This document shows positions 34,478 to 44,873 of a DNA stretch of 64,000 bases, piece after piece. Under the pieces are notes generated by a model, which searched no databases, was not told the origin of the DNA, and worked only from the letters and a program-made list of their open reading frames with translations. The DNA comes from Neobacillus niacini. Its GTDB lineage: Bacteria; Bacillota; Bacilli; Bacillales; Cytobacillaceae. Positions within the stretch are counted from its first letter, which is position 1. Each line of letters begins with the position of its first letter. A program made the position numbers and the translations under genes. Where the stretch lies: positions 124,001 through 188,000 of the forward strand of contig NZ_JACWFG010000006.1 in the NCBI RefSeq assembly GCF_019749295.1, given 5' to 3'.

Positions 34478-35614
34478 ATGCTAAAAAATGTATTAATTAC
34501 CGGTGGGGCAGGATTTATCGGAAGCAGCTTAGCCTTAAAATTATTGGATAAAGGGTATGAGGTAACAGTCCTTGATAATTTATCTCCGCAGATTCATGGA
34601 GAAGAGGGGACATCATCAGAGTTATTCTTAAAAATTAGAGATAAAGTTACCTTTATTAAAGGTGATGTCGTTAATAGTGATGACTGGAGAAAAGCTTTAA
34701 AGGGACAAGATGTCGTTGTTCATTTAGCTGCTGAAACAGGTACTGGTCAATCCATGTATGAAATTAATAAATATATTGATGTCAATGTGAAGGGAACTTC
34801 AAATTTATTAGATATTCTTACAAATGAAGAACATCAAGTCAAAAAGATTGTTGTGGCAGCTTCAAGGGCGATCTACGGTGAAGGAATGTATCATTGCACC
34901 GAACATGGAACAGTTTTCCCTGTTGAAAGAACAGAAGCAGACATGAGTAAAGGTGACTTCGAAGTAAAATGCCCAATTTGTAACACAGACGTAGAAGTTA
35001 TGGCTACAACAGAAGAAACCAAGATTCACCCTACTTCAGTTTATGGAATTACCAAACAAGTTCAAGAGCAAATGTGTATGGTGGTTGGGAAATCCTTGAA
35101 TATTCCTGTGGTTGGATACCGTTATCAAAATGTGTATGGTCCAGGTCAATCGTTAAAAAACCCATATACAGGAATTCTTTCTATTTTCTCAACGATTATC
35201 AAAAATAACAATAACATAAACATTTTCGAGGACGGTCTAGAATCAAGAGACTTCGTATTTATTGATGATATTGTAGATGCAACCATTCTTGGAATTGAGA
35301 AGGAAGAAGCAAACTTTGAAAGCTTCAATGTAGGGACAGGTGTGCCTACAACCGTTATTGAAGTGGCAAATGTCTTGAAGGAAAAATATCAGTCTAATAC
35401 TGAAATCCAGATAAGCGGCAATTTCCGATTAGGTGATATCAGACATAATTTTGCAGATTTGACTAAAATTAATGAGAAATTAGGGTTTACACCAAAAGTA
35501 AGCTTTGAAGAAGGTATCAGTAAATTTGTTGATTGGGTCAACCAGCAAGAAGTAGTTGAAGACCGTTACCAAAAATCAATTGAAGAAATGAAGAAAAAAG
35601 GATTATACAAGTAA
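34478..35614 (+). CDS. SDR epimerase, dTDP-L-rhamnose 4-epimerase-like
   Basis: A 378-residue extended SDR. The NAD-binding loop GGAGFIGSS is at the N-terminus, with catalytic S-x-Y-x3-K in SVYGITK. An unusual cysteine-containing insert (YHCTEHG ... VKCPICNTDVE, residues about 145-170) is the hallmark, as I recall it, of the WbiB-type dTDP-L-rhamnose 4-epimerases that make dTDP-6-deoxy-L-talose. With rmlACBD in the same locus this fits. ATG at 34478 was chosen with AAGGA upstream; upstream in-frame codons lack a site. It overlaps the next gene at TAATG. Other 4-epimerase substrates are possible. Confidence 0.75.
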   Translation: MLKNVLITGGAGFIGSSLALKLLDKGYEVTVLDNLSPQIHGEEGTSSELFLKIRDKVTFIKGDVVNSDDWRKALKGQDVVVHLAAETGTGQSMYEINKYIDVNVKGTSNLLDILTNEEHQVKKIVVAASRAIYGEGMYHCTEHGTVFPVERTEADMSKGDFEVKCPICNTDVEVMATTEETKIHPTSVYGITKQVQEQMCMVVGKSLNIPVVGYRYQNVYGPGQSLKNPYTGILSIFSTIIKNNNNINIFEDGLESRDFVFIDDIVDATILGIEKEEANFESFNVGTGVPTTVIEVANVLKEKYQSNTEIQISGNFRLGDIRHNFADLTKINEKLGFTPKVSFEEGISKFVDWVNQQEVVEDRYQKSIEEMKKKGLYK

Positions 35615-36666
35615 TGAATGGCTTGCTAAAAAATAAAAAGATTTTGTTTTTATGTCCTTTATTTTTTAATTATCACAAAAAATTAATGCGTGCGATGGAA
35701 GTAATGGGGGCGGATGTCGATTACTTTGACGAACGCCCATCCAACACATTTCTTTCAAAGGCATTATTACGAATCAATCGTAATTTTGTTACTGTACAAA
35801 TTAAAAAGCATTATGAAGAAATTACATCAAACATCGAGGGCAAAAAGTATGATTACGTATTTATTTGCCAGGCTGAAGCGACACCTAAGTCTTTTTTAAA
35901 AGATGTCAGGGAAATGAATCCCAACGCCAGATTAGTGCTTATGCTATGGGACTCAGTTGCAAATAAGGTGAATACGCTGGAGAAATTAGACTTGTTTGAT
36001 GAGGTCTTTTCATTTGATAAAAAGGATTGCGAACAATTTGGGCTGACGTTCAGGCCATTGTTTTTTGACAAGGAATACGAAGAGCTTGCAAATGATGAAT
36101 CAGAGCTTGTATACGATTTATTTTTTGTTGGTACCGTTCATAGTGATCGTTATTTAATACTAAACGAAGTTAGACGACAATTTGAAAAAAATAACTTTAA
36201 CGTTTTTTACTATTTATATATCCCAAGTAAAATTATGTATTATCAACGAAAACTCTTTTCAAGTGAATTAAAAGGCAGTGAAATCACAGACTTTTCTTTT
36301 GTTGGATTGCCAAGTGAACAATTAACAGCGAAATTAAAACAATCCAGGGCTGTTGTTGACATTCAGCATCCAAAACAAACAGGTCTAACAATGAGAACGA
36401 TTGAAATGCTGGGTGCTAATAAAAAAGTCATTACTACGAATACAGATATTAAACATTATGATTTTTATCATCCGAATAATATTTGTATAGTTGACCGGGA
36501 CAAAGTGCAGATCCCAACGGAATTTATGGAAACTCCTTATGTACCAGTTGCGGACCAAGTAAAAGAAAGATACTCGGTAAACTACTTTGTACTAGATATA
36601 CTGGGATTAACCCCAAAAAACGGTCATGAATTTTATGTAGAAAAAAGTGGTGGTGGAGAACAATGA
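35614..36666 (+). CDS. Predicted glycosyltransferase (CgeB/GT-B-like)
   Basis: A 350-residue soluble protein beginning KKILFLCPLFFNYHKKLMRAM. It has two Rossmann-like halves; the second has LFFVGTVHSDRY and ends in DIQHPKQTGLTMRTIEMLGANKKVITTN, which resembles the donor-binding region of GT-B transferases related to CgeB. The start codon overlaps the stop of the epimerase gene. It is followed with a 4-base overlap by a GT2 gene. The exact family is not certain; the transferase role comes from this pattern plus position. Confidence 0.6.
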   Translation: MNGLLKNKKILFLCPLFFNYHKKLMRAMEVMGADVDYFDERPSNTFLSKALLRINRNFVTVQIKKHYEEITSNIEGKKYDYVFICQAEATPKSFLKDVREMNPNARLVLMLWDSVANKVNTLEKLDLFDEVFSFDKKDCEQFGLTFRPLFFDKEYEELANDESELVYDLFFVGTVHSDRYLILNEVRRQFEKNNFNVFYYLYIPSKIMYYQRKLFSSELKGSEITDFSFVGLPSEQLTAKLKQSRAVVDIQHPKQTGLTMRTIEMLGANKKVITTNTDIKHYDFYHPNNICIVDRDKVQIPTEFMETPYVPVADQVKERYSVNYFVLDILGLTPKNGHEFYVEKSGGGEQ

Positions 36667-37379
36667 AGGTTTCTGTAGCAATGGCCACTTATAATGGAGA
36701 AAAGTATCTGGAGCAGCAAATTGATAGTATTCTAATGCAGTTAGGCAAAGAAGATGAATTGATCATTTCTGATGACCATTCAAATGACCAAACGCTTACG
36801 ATTATTAAAAGATACATGAAAGATGACACCCGTGTGAAGTTGTTCCTGAATGAAGAAAAAGGTGTGACTTCAAATTTTGAGAATGCGATTAAACGTACGC
36901 AAAATGAGATTATCTTTTTAAGTGATCAGGATGATATCTGGAAGCCAGAAAAGGTCAAAACGGTGAAGGATTACTATCAGAAGAATCACAGTATCCAAAT
37001 GATTATGTCAGATATCACGGTTGTTGATAATCAGTTGAACACTACTATCGACTCATTTTATGCGTTTAGGGGAAGCCGTGCGGGCGTTCTCAAGAATATC
37101 ATAAAAAATAGTTATATTGGTTGTGCTATGTCCTTTAGAAAAGAATTAAAGCCCAAAATACTCCCTATTCCCAGGAATGTACCTATGCATGATATGTGGA
37201 TAGGCTTAGTGGCTGATATGAATAAGGCTGCGTTATTGATACCAGAAAAATTAATCTACTATCGCAGACACGATGCGACAGTCACAAGCGTCGAAAATAC
37301 TTCTTCTTTAAAAGAAAAAATACTATGGAGATTCCAAATATCTTCGTTACTCTTAAAAGCACTTATAAAAAATAATTAA
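36663..37379 (+). CDS. Glycosyltransferase family 2 (rhamnosyltransferase-like)
   Basis: A 238-residue GT-A enzyme. SVAMATYNGEKYLEQQIDSI and IISDDHSNDQT form the nucleotide-binding part; FLSDQDDIWKPEKV carries the metal-binding D-x-D. This sequence style (LSDQDDIW) is common in L-rhamnosyltransferases of rhamnan and rhamnose-containing polymers, which suits the presence of rml genes. It is the last gene of the four-base-overlap cluster; a terminator follows. Confidence 0.83.
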   Translation: MKVSVAMATYNGEKYLEQQIDSILMQLGKEDELIISDDHSNDQTLTIIKRYMKDDTRVKLFLNEEKGVTSNFENAIKRTQNEIIFLSDQDDIWKPEKVKTVKDYYQKNHSIQMIMSDITVVDNQLNTTIDSFYAFRGSRAGVLKNIIKNSYIGCAMSFRKELKPKILPIPRNVPMHDMWIGLVADMNKAALLIPEKLIYYRRHDATVTSVENTSSLKEKILWRFQISSLLLKALIKNN

Positions 37380-37382
37380 TGA

Positions 37383-37420
37383 GCAAAGTATGTTTTCCGA
37401 ATCGGGAAGCATACTTTTTT
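37383..37420 (+). terminator. Intrinsic terminator
   Basis: AAGTATG-tTTTCC / GGGAAgCATACTT followed by TTTTTT. Confidence 0.8.
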
Positions 37421-37493
37421 CTTTTTATGTAAAGAATTGATAACCATGCAGCAACAATTTCGCGGACATTAATTCTGATGGAGTTTGATTTTA

Positions 37494-39566
37494 ATGAGTA
37501 AAGAACAATTTAATAAAATATTCTTAATAACTGCTGTAAATGGAATTCTTTCTATGCTTATTTTATTTTTATATAAAATGATTCGATATAGCTTTCATAT
37601 TGTTCCCTTCCTTGAATCCATGCATGAGATAACAAAAAGGATAGGCTTATCCCTCCTCCTTATATTTTTACTATTACTTTTAAGTGTAAAATTTCAATTA
37701 AAGTTATATTTATATATTAAGAAACAGAGGCCATGGGCAGTTACGATACTAAAAATAGTGTTTATTTTGCTTATATCCTTGATCGCCTCATTAGTGGTAA
37801 ATTATTATTTTCAATACTTTCAACATTTAAGGGATTCTGACCTAACTGCACAGTGGATTATTTCCAATCCCACTATCTATTTTGCGGGAGTGTTATACTT
37901 ATTTCTCCTATTTCTATTGGTCTTTGCAGTTATTGGGAATATCTACATTAGTACTTTCCTCACAGGGCTTTTCTTAATAGTAATTGGTTTTATTCACTAC
38001 AATAAACTAAATATTCGTGTGGAACCCCTATATCCATTTGATTTCAAACAGTTTTCACAAATGAAAGATGTCATCCCCATGATTTCTGAATATATTTCAT
38101 TGAAACAATTGATTGTGTTTTTATTATTGGTTTTTGTGATGATCGTGCTGCTGACTTTCTTGAAAAATATTAGAATGGGCCTCTTGACTAGAGGTCTAAT
38201 CTTAGCAGTTACACTCATCATGCTGTATTCCTATACCAACTTCCCCAAAACATTTATGAAATCTTTTGTGGAAAAAAGTAAGATTACAATCGTTAAATGG
38301 AATCCCATTGATAACTATCGGATAAATGGTTTTCTTTTTGGATTTATTTCAAACTTTCAGAATAACAGCTATAAAAAGCCTGAAGGATATTCAAAGCAAA
38401 AGGTTATTGAGACTGCACAGAAATACATAGGCCAATCGGATGAAAAATTCATTGCCCCCGATGCAAAACCTAATATTATTTACATCATGAGTGAGTCCTT
38501 TTGGGACCCCTCCAGACTTGAAAATCTCAAGTTCAGCGGGGATCCTATTCCGCACCTTCGTAAGCTAATGACGGAACATCCGTCAGGGAATGTTCTTTCT
38601 CCTGTGTTTGGAGGGGCAACAGCGAACGTTGAATTTGAGGCATTAACAGGCTTTTCAACATCATTTTTAAATCCTGGTGTTATTCCCTACCAAGAAATGA
38701 TTGACAAGAAAACCTTTATTCCTTCTATTGTCAGCGATTTGGAGGGAAAGGGGTATAATACTCTTGCCATTCATCCTTTTAATGGGGTATTTTATAAACG
38801 AAATGTTGTCTATAACATATTTGGTTTTGATCAATTTCTAGATCAAGAAACAATGAAACATAATGAGCGAGAGCCAGGCCGGGTTATTACAGATTTATCA
38901 TTGACCAATGAAATATTGGACCATATAAAAGAACAAAAGGAGCCTCTTTTTATTCATTCGGTATCGATGCAGAATCATATGCCATACAATGCAGGCGCAT
39001 ATGAGGAAAACAAAATTCAGATTTCAGGCTTATCTCCGGAATCCACAACAATGCTTGAAGTTTATACGGAAGGTATTCGCAGGTCAGATGAGGCACTAAA
39101 ATTGCTGGCAGATGAATTACAAAAAATAAATGAACCAACAGTCGTGGTGTTTTGGGGGGACCATCTTCCCATACTAGGGGCAAATAGGGCACTTTATAAA
39201 GAAGCTGGATATGATGATGTTAACTCTGATGTAAATAAATATAAATATGCTGAAACACCACTCTTAATTTATTCGAATTTTAAAATGGAACAAGAGCGAT
39301 ATGAATTTATTAGTCCATTTTATATAGCGCCCATTCTCTATGATTTGATTGGGTTGGAAAAACCTTTATTCTATCACTTGTTAAATCAGCTAAGAGAACA
39401 GAATGATATTCGTGCCCTAAAAGGTGATATCATTATGGGAAGTAACCACAAGTTTATTACAAATCCAGCAAAAGCTCAAAATCAACTATTGGAAGATTAC
39501 AAATTGCTCCAGTATGATTTATTGATGGGGAAACAGTATAGTTTAGATCTGTTATATCCTAAATGA
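37494..39566 (+). CDS. LTA-synthase-like membrane sulfatase-fold enzyme
   Basis: A 690-residue paralogue of the protein at 24822: N-terminal TMs (about six, to residue 260), then the sulfatase-fold catalytic domain with SESFWDP, the likely nucleophile Thr in FGGATANVEFEALTG, AIHPFNGVFYKRN and FWGDHLPILG. It lacks the C-terminal Ig-like extension. ATG at 37494 has TGGAG 10 bases upstream. Position inside the locus suggests it adds glycerol phosphate (or a similar alcohol phosphate) to the locus's glycan rather than acting as the main lipoteichoic acid synthase; that is inference. Confidence 0.8.
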   Translation: MSKEQFNKIFLITAVNGILSMLILFLYKMIRYSFHIVPFLESMHEITKRIGLSLLLIFLLLLLSVKFQLKLYLYIKKQRPWAVTILKIVFILLISLIASLVVNYYFQYFQHLRDSDLTAQWIISNPTIYFAGVLYLFLLFLLVFAVIGNIYISTFLTGLFLIVIGFIHYNKLNIRVEPLYPFDFKQFSQMKDVIPMISEYISLKQLIVFLLLVFVMIVLLTFLKNIRMGLLTRGLILAVTLIMLYSYTNFPKTFMKSFVEKSKITIVKWNPIDNYRINGFLFGFISNFQNNSYKKPEGYSKQKVIETAQKYIGQSDEKFIAPDAKPNIIYIMSESFWDPSRLENLKFSGDPIPHLRKLMTEHPSGNVLSPVFGGATANVEFEALTGFSTSFLNPGVIPYQEMIDKKTFIPSIVSDLEGKGYNTLAIHPFNGVFYKRNVVYNIFGFDQFLDQETMKHNEREPGRVITDLSLTNEILDHIKEQKEPLFIHSVSMQNHMPYNAGAYEENKIQISGLSPESTTMLEVYTEGIRRSDEALKLLADELQKINEPTVVVFWGDHLPILGANRALYKEAGYDDVNSDVNKYKYAETPLLIYSNFKMEQERYEFISPFYIAPILYDLIGLEKPLFYHLLNQLREQNDIRALKGDIIMGSNHKFITNPAKAQNQLLEDYKLLQYDLLMGKQYSLDLLYPK

Positions 39567-39577
39567 GCCCACATAGC

Positions 39578-39623
39578 AAAAAGCCATTCTCTCGTTCTTT
39601 TTTTGAGGATGGCTTTTTAATTT
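39578..39623 (+). terminator. Intrinsic terminator
   Basis: AAAAAGCCAT ... ATGGCTTTTTAA with a long T-rich loop. An extended -10 (TGCTATAAT, 39680-39688) for the next gene lies downstream. Confidence 0.7.
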
Positions 39624-39815
39624 TCTTCATTCCAACTGCCCAAATGGAAAAATAAGTGATACTAATTCCATTGAGATAATGCTATAATTTTTCCTGTATG
39701 TTTAAGAGAAAGACACTTTACGTTTTTGTAATAGCGTTATTTCACTAGTAAATCACGCTGTATTTTATATAAGCCTTAGGATAACAATAATCTTGATTAA
39801 TAGGTGGGATGCTTA

Positions 39816-40901
39816 GTGTTTCTAAAAGGCAACAATATTGAACACTTCATTGCGAATAGAAAAAACAATTTAGATATTATCAGGTTTTTTGCGGCATCAT
39901 TGGTTCTGTTTTCCCATGCCTACCCATTAACAACAGGTAATAATGGATCTGAGCCGTTTGCGATTCTAACCAATGGAGAAATGACATTTGGGGAATTAGC
40001 GGTAGCAATCTTTTTTATCATTAGTGGATTTCTAATTACACAGAGCTTCGACCGTTCAAGAAACCCGATTAATTATTTCAAAGCAAGAAGCTTGCGAATC
40101 TTTCCAGGCCTTATCTTTTGTGTATTATTGTCCATCTTTTTACTAGGTCCAATTTTGACAGAATTAAGCGTTAAAGACTATTTCGCCAACAGAGAAACGT
40201 ACGATTACTTAAAGACGATAACACTATATTGGCTGCAATATGATTTGCCAGGAATGTTCCCTGAGAATATCTGGCCGGGAGCTGTAAATGGTTCATTGTG
40301 GACATTATGGTATGAGTTTTTCTTTTATATCGTAGTTGCCGTTTTAGGTGTAACAAGAATGCTTGATAAGAGAATTGTCTTGTTTGGATTTATCTTAGCT
40401 ACTGCACTTTATTTTCTAGGCAGAGGGGCATTCTACACTGATTTATTCCGTTACTTTGGTGCGGGAATGGTATTTTATCTTTACAGAAAACACATTAAAT
40501 TAAATGGCTTTACCGCGTTACTTTCACTTATAATACTCATTTTAACGGCGAGAAATGGTTACTTTGAATATTCACTATCCGTGGCAGGCACTTATCTTAT
40601 TTTTTATTTCGCATTTGCTTCAAAGCTTAAGTTTTATGACTTCGGTAAATATGGTGATTTTTCATATGGTATCTATATTTACGCATTTCCGATTCAGCAA
40701 ATCATGACCCAAGCTTTTAACAATCAGATCACACCGTTAGAAAATTTCTTGTTATCCTTCCCGGTTACGTTGATCATAGCTATTATTTCTTGGCACATGA
40801 TTGAAAAACAAGCATTAAAATATAAAAAAGCATCACTCAAAACTATATTCCAGAAAAAGAAAATTTACGTAGAGAATTCTATTAATTCAAATGCTAACTG
40901 A
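39816..40901 (+). CDS. Acyltransferase family 3 (OafA-type O-acetyltransferase)
   Basis: A 361-residue membrane protein with about ten TMs. The acyltransferase-3 signature is at the N-terminus: NNLDIIRFFAASLVLFSHAYP (catalytic His) followed by a short loop and AIFFIISGFLIT. These enzymes O-acetylate extracytoplasmic sugars of surface glycans. GTG at 39816 was chosen because AGGTGGG lies 7 bases upstream; the frame-extending GTG at 39804 has no site. It probably decorates the polymer made by this locus. Confidence 0.85.
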   Translation: MFLKGNNIEHFIANRKNNLDIIRFFAASLVLFSHAYPLTTGNNGSEPFAILTNGEMTFGELAVAIFFIISGFLITQSFDRSRNPINYFKARSLRIFPGLIFCVLLSIFLLGPILTELSVKDYFANRETYDYLKTITLYWLQYDLPGMFPENIWPGAVNGSLWTLWYEFFFYIVVAVLGVTRMLDKRIVLFGFILATALYFLGRGAFYTDLFRYFGAGMVFYLYRKHIKLNGFTALLSLIILILTARNGYFEYSLSVAGTYLIFYFAFASKLKFYDFGKYGDFSYGIYIYAFPIQQIMTQAFNNQITPLENFLLSFPVTLIIAIISWHMIEKQALKYKKASLKTIFQKKKIYVENSINSNAN

Positions 40902-40952
40902 AAATAGAAGCAATCCTTACATTGGTAATGCGTAAATGCTAGGGGAGGTACT

Positions 40953-42293
40953 ATGAATAGGTTTGAAAAAGTATTACTAATCATTTTATTTGTTGAGTTA
41001 TTTGTCGGCGGGGGAGGAAGGCTCATTGATTTTGGTGTTCTCTCGATACGACAGGTGTTATTTTTACTGCTCTTACTAACATTTGTTTACCGAATTATTA
41101 AGGACAAAGCACTTTTTAATAAAAATGTTAATACGCTAATCAGATTTAATCCTGTTACAATAGGGGTTTATGCACTGATAGCTTGGTTTGTTGTAAGTGC
41201 AGCCATTGGATTTATCAATAACCATCCTGTTTCGATTATCGTTATGGATTTCTTAAGGGTTTCCTATGTGGCTCTATATTTCCCGTTAGCCTACTATATT
41301 TCAAGTGAACGATTTTCTCTTACACGGATTATTACGCTCTTAAAGTATAGTGCGCTTGCTGTTGCGATATTTACTATCACAGTTGACCTGCTTGGGAAAA
41401 CGGTTTTTGCTGCTGATTTTTATCCTTTCTATGTATTTATGAACACAATTATGAATGATGACCTATTTTTTAGACCAAGCAACAGCGTTTTCTATAAGAG
41501 TCATTTCTTTGTGCTAATTGCGCTCGTTCTATCGCTTAATGGGTTATTAAATAAAAACTATCGGAAGCTTGATATTGCACTTGTGATTTTGTCTTCCATT
41601 TCCATTCTATGGTCAGAAACACGAGGCTTTTTACTTGCCTTTATGCTTAGTGTGTTAATGATCATTATCTTGGATGTTAAGGTCATTGTTGATCCTATAA
41701 AAGGGATAGCAAGTAAAGTTAAAAAATTACTTCAATCTCAACAATTTATTAAAAAGTTTGCTATGTGTGTGATTGTACTTGTTGCCGTACCTTTTATGTA
41801 TAAATACATGACACTTGAAAGGTTTGAGGTTGCAACAGTTCAACACTCGCCTAATGATGCAGAGGTGGAACCACCAGCCGAAGTGAATGATGTCAGTGTT
41901 AATGCGAGGATGGAATTTATTGTAGCTTCAAAAGATATTTTAGTACAGCCAGTAAATCTTATCTTTGGCACAGGGTATGGTTCAGATGTTGCCGGCAGAA
42001 CAGACGGATTAGAAATGAGTTTTCTCGATATTTTAGTGGAACAAGGACTTATTGGGTTGGCAATTTGGTGCTTCTTGTTTTTAATTATATACCTTAACTA
42101 TTACAATGCTTATAAGAAGGGGCAAAAGCTGACAACCTTAGAAATTTCCCTGTTAGCAGCCTTTATGGGTATATTACTGCTAACCAATATCAATCCATTC
42201 ATTAATAATCCAATTGGAATCAGTTTCTTTCTTATTATGCTTGTCGTATCACAAACAAAGAAAGAACAGAGTGCAAGTGAGGAGTTACAATGA
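40953..42293 (+). CDS. O-antigen ligase/polymerase family protein (Wzy-like)
   Basis: A 446-residue protein with about 11 TMs. The RfaL/Wzy core has SETRGFLLAFMLSVLMI and a large extracellular loop (LERFEVATVQHSPNDAEVE ... SVNARMEF) followed by GTGYGSDVAG. In a Gram-positive locus with a Wzx flippase this most likely polymerises repeat units on the outer face. ATG has GGGGAGG upstream. It overlaps the next glycosyltransferase by ATGA. Confidence 0.82.
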   Translation: MNRFEKVLLIILFVELFVGGGGRLIDFGVLSIRQVLFLLLLLTFVYRIIKDKALFNKNVNTLIRFNPVTIGVYALIAWFVVSAAIGFINNHPVSIIVMDFLRVSYVALYFPLAYYISSERFSLTRIITLLKYSALAVAIFTITVDLLGKTVFAADFYPFYVFMNTIMNDDLFFRPSNSVFYKSHFFVLIALVLSLNGLLNKNYRKLDIALVILSSISILWSETRGFLLAFMLSVLMIIILDVKVIVDPIKGIASKVKKLLQSQQFIKKFAMCVIVLVAVPFMYKYMTLERFEVATVQHSPNDAEVEPPAEVNDVSVNARMEFIVASKDILVQPVNLIFGTGYGSDVAGRTDGLEMSFLDILVEQGLIGLAIWCFLFLIIYLNYYNAYKKGQKLTTLEISLLAAFMGILLLTNINPFINNPIGISFFLIMLVVSQTKKEQSASEELQ

Positions 42294-43126
42294 AGGTAAC
42301 CATGGTAGTCGTTTTGTACAAGCTTAAACCCGAAGAAAGTAAAACCTTTCATACACTTAAGCAGATAATGAATTCAACAAATAGTCCCTTAAAAGATATC
42401 GAGCTAATTTTATATGATAACAGTCCGGCTAAACATGATTTTACTCCCCCTCAGATTGAGGGGATACATATAACGTATTACCATGATCCGCGTAATTTAG
42501 GAATCGCTTCAGCCTATAACTATGCGTGGTCGGCGGCAAAAGAGAATAACAGTCAATGGCTCCTGCTGCTCGATCATGATACAGAATTAACGCTGGAATA
42601 TTTTAAGTCAATTCTAACCATCAAAGATGTTCCTGAGAATGTGTCTGCAGTTGTTCCAAAAATTAATAGTGAAAATACAATGATTTCACCCGTTTACAGC
42701 AATTCCCTTCGTCCGTTAAAGGAAGAAAGGCCAACTCCTGGGGTTCAGAACCAGCCAGTTATGGCGATTAATTCGGGTGCATTAATTTCAGTTGCATTTC
42801 TAGATGAGATAAATGGTTTTAATCAGGATTTTGCTCTAGACTACCTAGATCATTGGCTATTTTTTAAGATATATGAAAAGGGCCGAAAGGTTTATCTGAT
42901 GGATGTTGAATTAGAGCATGAATTATCCGTTATGGATTATACAAGAGTTTCGCTGCAGCGTTATCAAAGCATTTTGAATTCTGAAGTGAACTTTTATCAA
43001 AACTTTAAAACTGACTTGCTGCCGAAATACCGAATTCAATTAGTCAAACGTTTTTTCAAACAATTACTTACCGTTAAAAATAAGGAAATAGCGAAGCAAA
43101 CCCTAAAGAAGGTTTTTTCACTATAA
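42290..43126 (+). CDS. Glycosyltransferase family 2 (rhamnosyltransferase-like)
   Basis: A 278-residue GT-A enzyme. VTMVVVLYKLKPEES starts the nucleotide-binding domain, with YHDPRNLGIASAYNYAW and the D-x-D in LLLDHDTEL, and a conserved ALDYLDHWLFFKIYEKG region near residue 190. The overall pattern (NLGIASAYN, LDHDT) is common in rhamnosyltransferases. It overlaps the polymerase gene by 4 bases and ends in a terminator before the rml operon. Confidence 0.83.
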   Translation: MKVTMVVVLYKLKPEESKTFHTLKQIMNSTNSPLKDIELILYDNSPAKHDFTPPQIEGIHITYYHDPRNLGIASAYNYAWSAAKENNSQWLLLLDHDTELTLEYFKSILTIKDVPENVSAVVPKINSENTMISPVYSNSLRPLKEERPTPGVQNQPVMAINSGALISVAFLDEINGFNQDFALDYLDHWLFFKIYEKGRKVYLMDVELEHELSVMDYTRVSLQRYQSILNSEVNFYQNFKTDLLPKYRIQLVKRFFKQLLTVKNKEIAKQTLKKVFSL

Positions 43127-43158
43127 AGGTGAGGAACACAATAACTTTTAAAAAAAGT

Positions 43159-43190
43159 GATATCTTTTTCATAGAAGATATCCTTTTTCT
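43159..43190 (+). terminator. Intrinsic terminator
   Basis: GATATCTT / AAGATATC followed by CTTTTTCT. Confidence 0.7.
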
Positions 43191-43299
43191 ATGGAACAAC
43201 ATATTTCAAAGAATATATGGGAATATTTTAAAAAACGCCCGTATTCAAATTCGTCATTCTGTTAAAAATATAACTTTTTTCTAACAATCATGTTAATGT

Positions 43300-43329
43300 T
43301 TGTCTTTTATAGACAACCTTCTTTATAAT
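43300..43329 (+). promoter_or_regulatory. SigA-type promoter of rmlACBD
   Basis: TTGTCT, an 18-base spacer and a perfect TATAAT, about 75 bases upstream of rmlA. Confidence 0.7.
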
Positions 43330-43404
43330 GGGGAATGGAAAACTTGTCAGGTTTTGTAGAAATGGATTAAAAAAGTAAAAAATGAGTAAATAGGAGGGGT
43401 TTAC

Positions 43405-44277
43405 GTGAAAGGTATTATTTTGGCAGGCGGAAGCGGGACAAGACTTTATCCTTTAACGAAAGTAGTTTCAAAACAATTATTACCTGTTTATGACAAACCA
43501 ATGATTTATTATCCACTATCAGTGCTAATGTTAGCTGGCATAAAGGATATCTTGATTATCTCTACACCTGAGGATACAGAAAGATTCGAACAGATTTTAG
43601 GTGATGGCTCTGATTTAGGAATGAACTTTACATATAAAATTCAACCACATCCTGGCGGGTTAGCTCAAGCGTTTATCTTAGGTGATGAATTTATTGGTGA
43701 TGATAACGTTGCGCTCGTACTAGGAGATAACATCTTCTATGGTCATGGCTTAACGGAGCATTTGAAAAAAGCTGCCGCACGGGAAACGGGAGCAACGGTT
43801 TTTGGTTATTACGTAAATGATCCAGAACGTTTTGGTGTAGTTGAATTTGATGAAGAAGGAAAAGCAGTATCGATTGAAGAAAAGCCTGCAGTACCTAAAT
43901 CGAATTATGCGGTAACTGGACTATATTTCTATGATAATCGTGTTGTTAATATCGCAAAAAGCATCTCTCCTTCACCACGCGGTGAATTAGAAATTACAGA
44001 CATTAATAAGGCATACTTAGAGATGGGTGAACTAAATGTTGAGCTTCTTGGACGAGGTTATGCCTGGTTAGATACGGGTACCCATGCATCATTGCTCGAG
44101 GCTGGTCAATTTATTGAAACAGTTGAAAAAAGACAATCTTTAAAAATCGCATGTTTAGAAGAGATTGCTTACAAGATGGGCTATATATCAAAGGAAAAGC
44201 TATTAGAGCTTGCAGAGCCTTTAAAGAAGAATCAATATGGTGAATACTTGGTGAAAATTGCGAGTCAAGGAAAGTAA
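43405..44277 (+). CDS. rfbA: Glucose-1-phosphate thymidylyltransferase RmlA
   Basis: First step of dTDP-L-rhamnose synthesis: glucose-1-phosphate + dTTP to dTDP-glucose. A 290-residue nucleotidyltransferase with the signature [11 protein letters not shown] at residue 8, VLGDNIFYG (metal-binding Asp) and [20 protein letters not shown]. The length is usual for RmlA. ATG at 43405 has TAGGAGGGG upstream. First of four genes rmlA-C-B-D with short gaps (20, 15 and 0 bases). Confidence 0.95.
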   Translation: MKGIILAGGSGTRLYPLTKVVSKQLLPVYDKPMIYYPLSVLMLAGIKDILIISTPEDTERFEQILGDGSDLGMNFTYKIQPHPGGLAQAFILGDEFIGDDNVALVLGDNIFYGHGLTEHLKKAAARETGATVFGYYVNDPERFGVVEFDEEGKAVSIEEKPAVPKSNYAVTGLYFYDNRVVNIAKSISPSPRGELEITDINKAYLEMGELNVELLGRGYAWLDTGTHASLLEAGQFIETVEKRQSLKIACLEEIAYKMGYISKEKLLELAEPLKKNQYGEYLVKIASQGK

Positions 44278-44297
44278 ACAAGAAGTGAGGTAGTAAG

Positions 44298-44858
44298 ATG
44301 AGAATTATTGATACAAAAATACCTGATTTAAAGATTTTAGAGCCGAAGGTTTTTGGCGACCATCGTGGTTATTTTATGGAAAGCTATAATAAAGATTTAT
44401 TTGAGTCACTGGGCTTACATTATGATTTTGTACAGGATAATCAATCGTTATCAGCTGCTGTTGGTACACTGCGCGGTTTACATTTCCAATTGAATCCTAA
44501 AGCGCAGACAAAGGTTGTCCGCTGTGTAACAGGAGCTATTTATGATGTAGCTGTTGATATTCGTAAAGGTTCACCAACCTATGGGCAATGGGTGGGGGTT
44601 ATTTTAAGCGAGCATAATAAGCGTCAGCTTGTCGTTCCAAAGGGATTTGCTCACGGCTTTTGTACAATCGTTCCTGATACGACTGTTGCCTATAAAGTAG
44701 ATGAGTATTATTCACCTGAGCATGATGGCGGAATTCTTTGGAATGATCCTGAATTAGGAATTGATTGGCCGACTGAAAATCCAATTCTTTCTGATAAAGA
44801 TACGAAGCACCCAACCTTAAGTGCTGCAGCTCATCTAAATTTTGTGTACGAAAAATAG
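44298..44858 (+). CDS. rfbC: dTDP-4-dehydrorhamnose 3,5-epimerase RmlC
   Basis: Third step of the pathway: double epimerisation of dTDP-4-keto-6-deoxyglucose. A 186-residue cupin with the RmlC core GTLRGLHFQ (catalytic His), YDVAVDIRKGSPTYG and VPKGFAHGF. ATG with GTGAGGTAG upstream. Gene order places it before rmlB. Confidence 0.95.
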   Translation: MRIIDTKIPDLKILEPKVFGDHRGYFMESYNKDLFESLGLHYDFVQDNQSLSAAVGTLRGLHFQLNPKAQTKVVRCVTGAIYDVAVDIRKGSPTYGQWVGVILSEHNKRQLVVPKGFAHGFCTIVPDTTVAYKVDEYYSPEHDGGILWNDPELGIDWPTENPILSDKDTKHPTLSAAAHLNFVYEK

Positions 44859-44873
44859 GAGGCATATTTTACT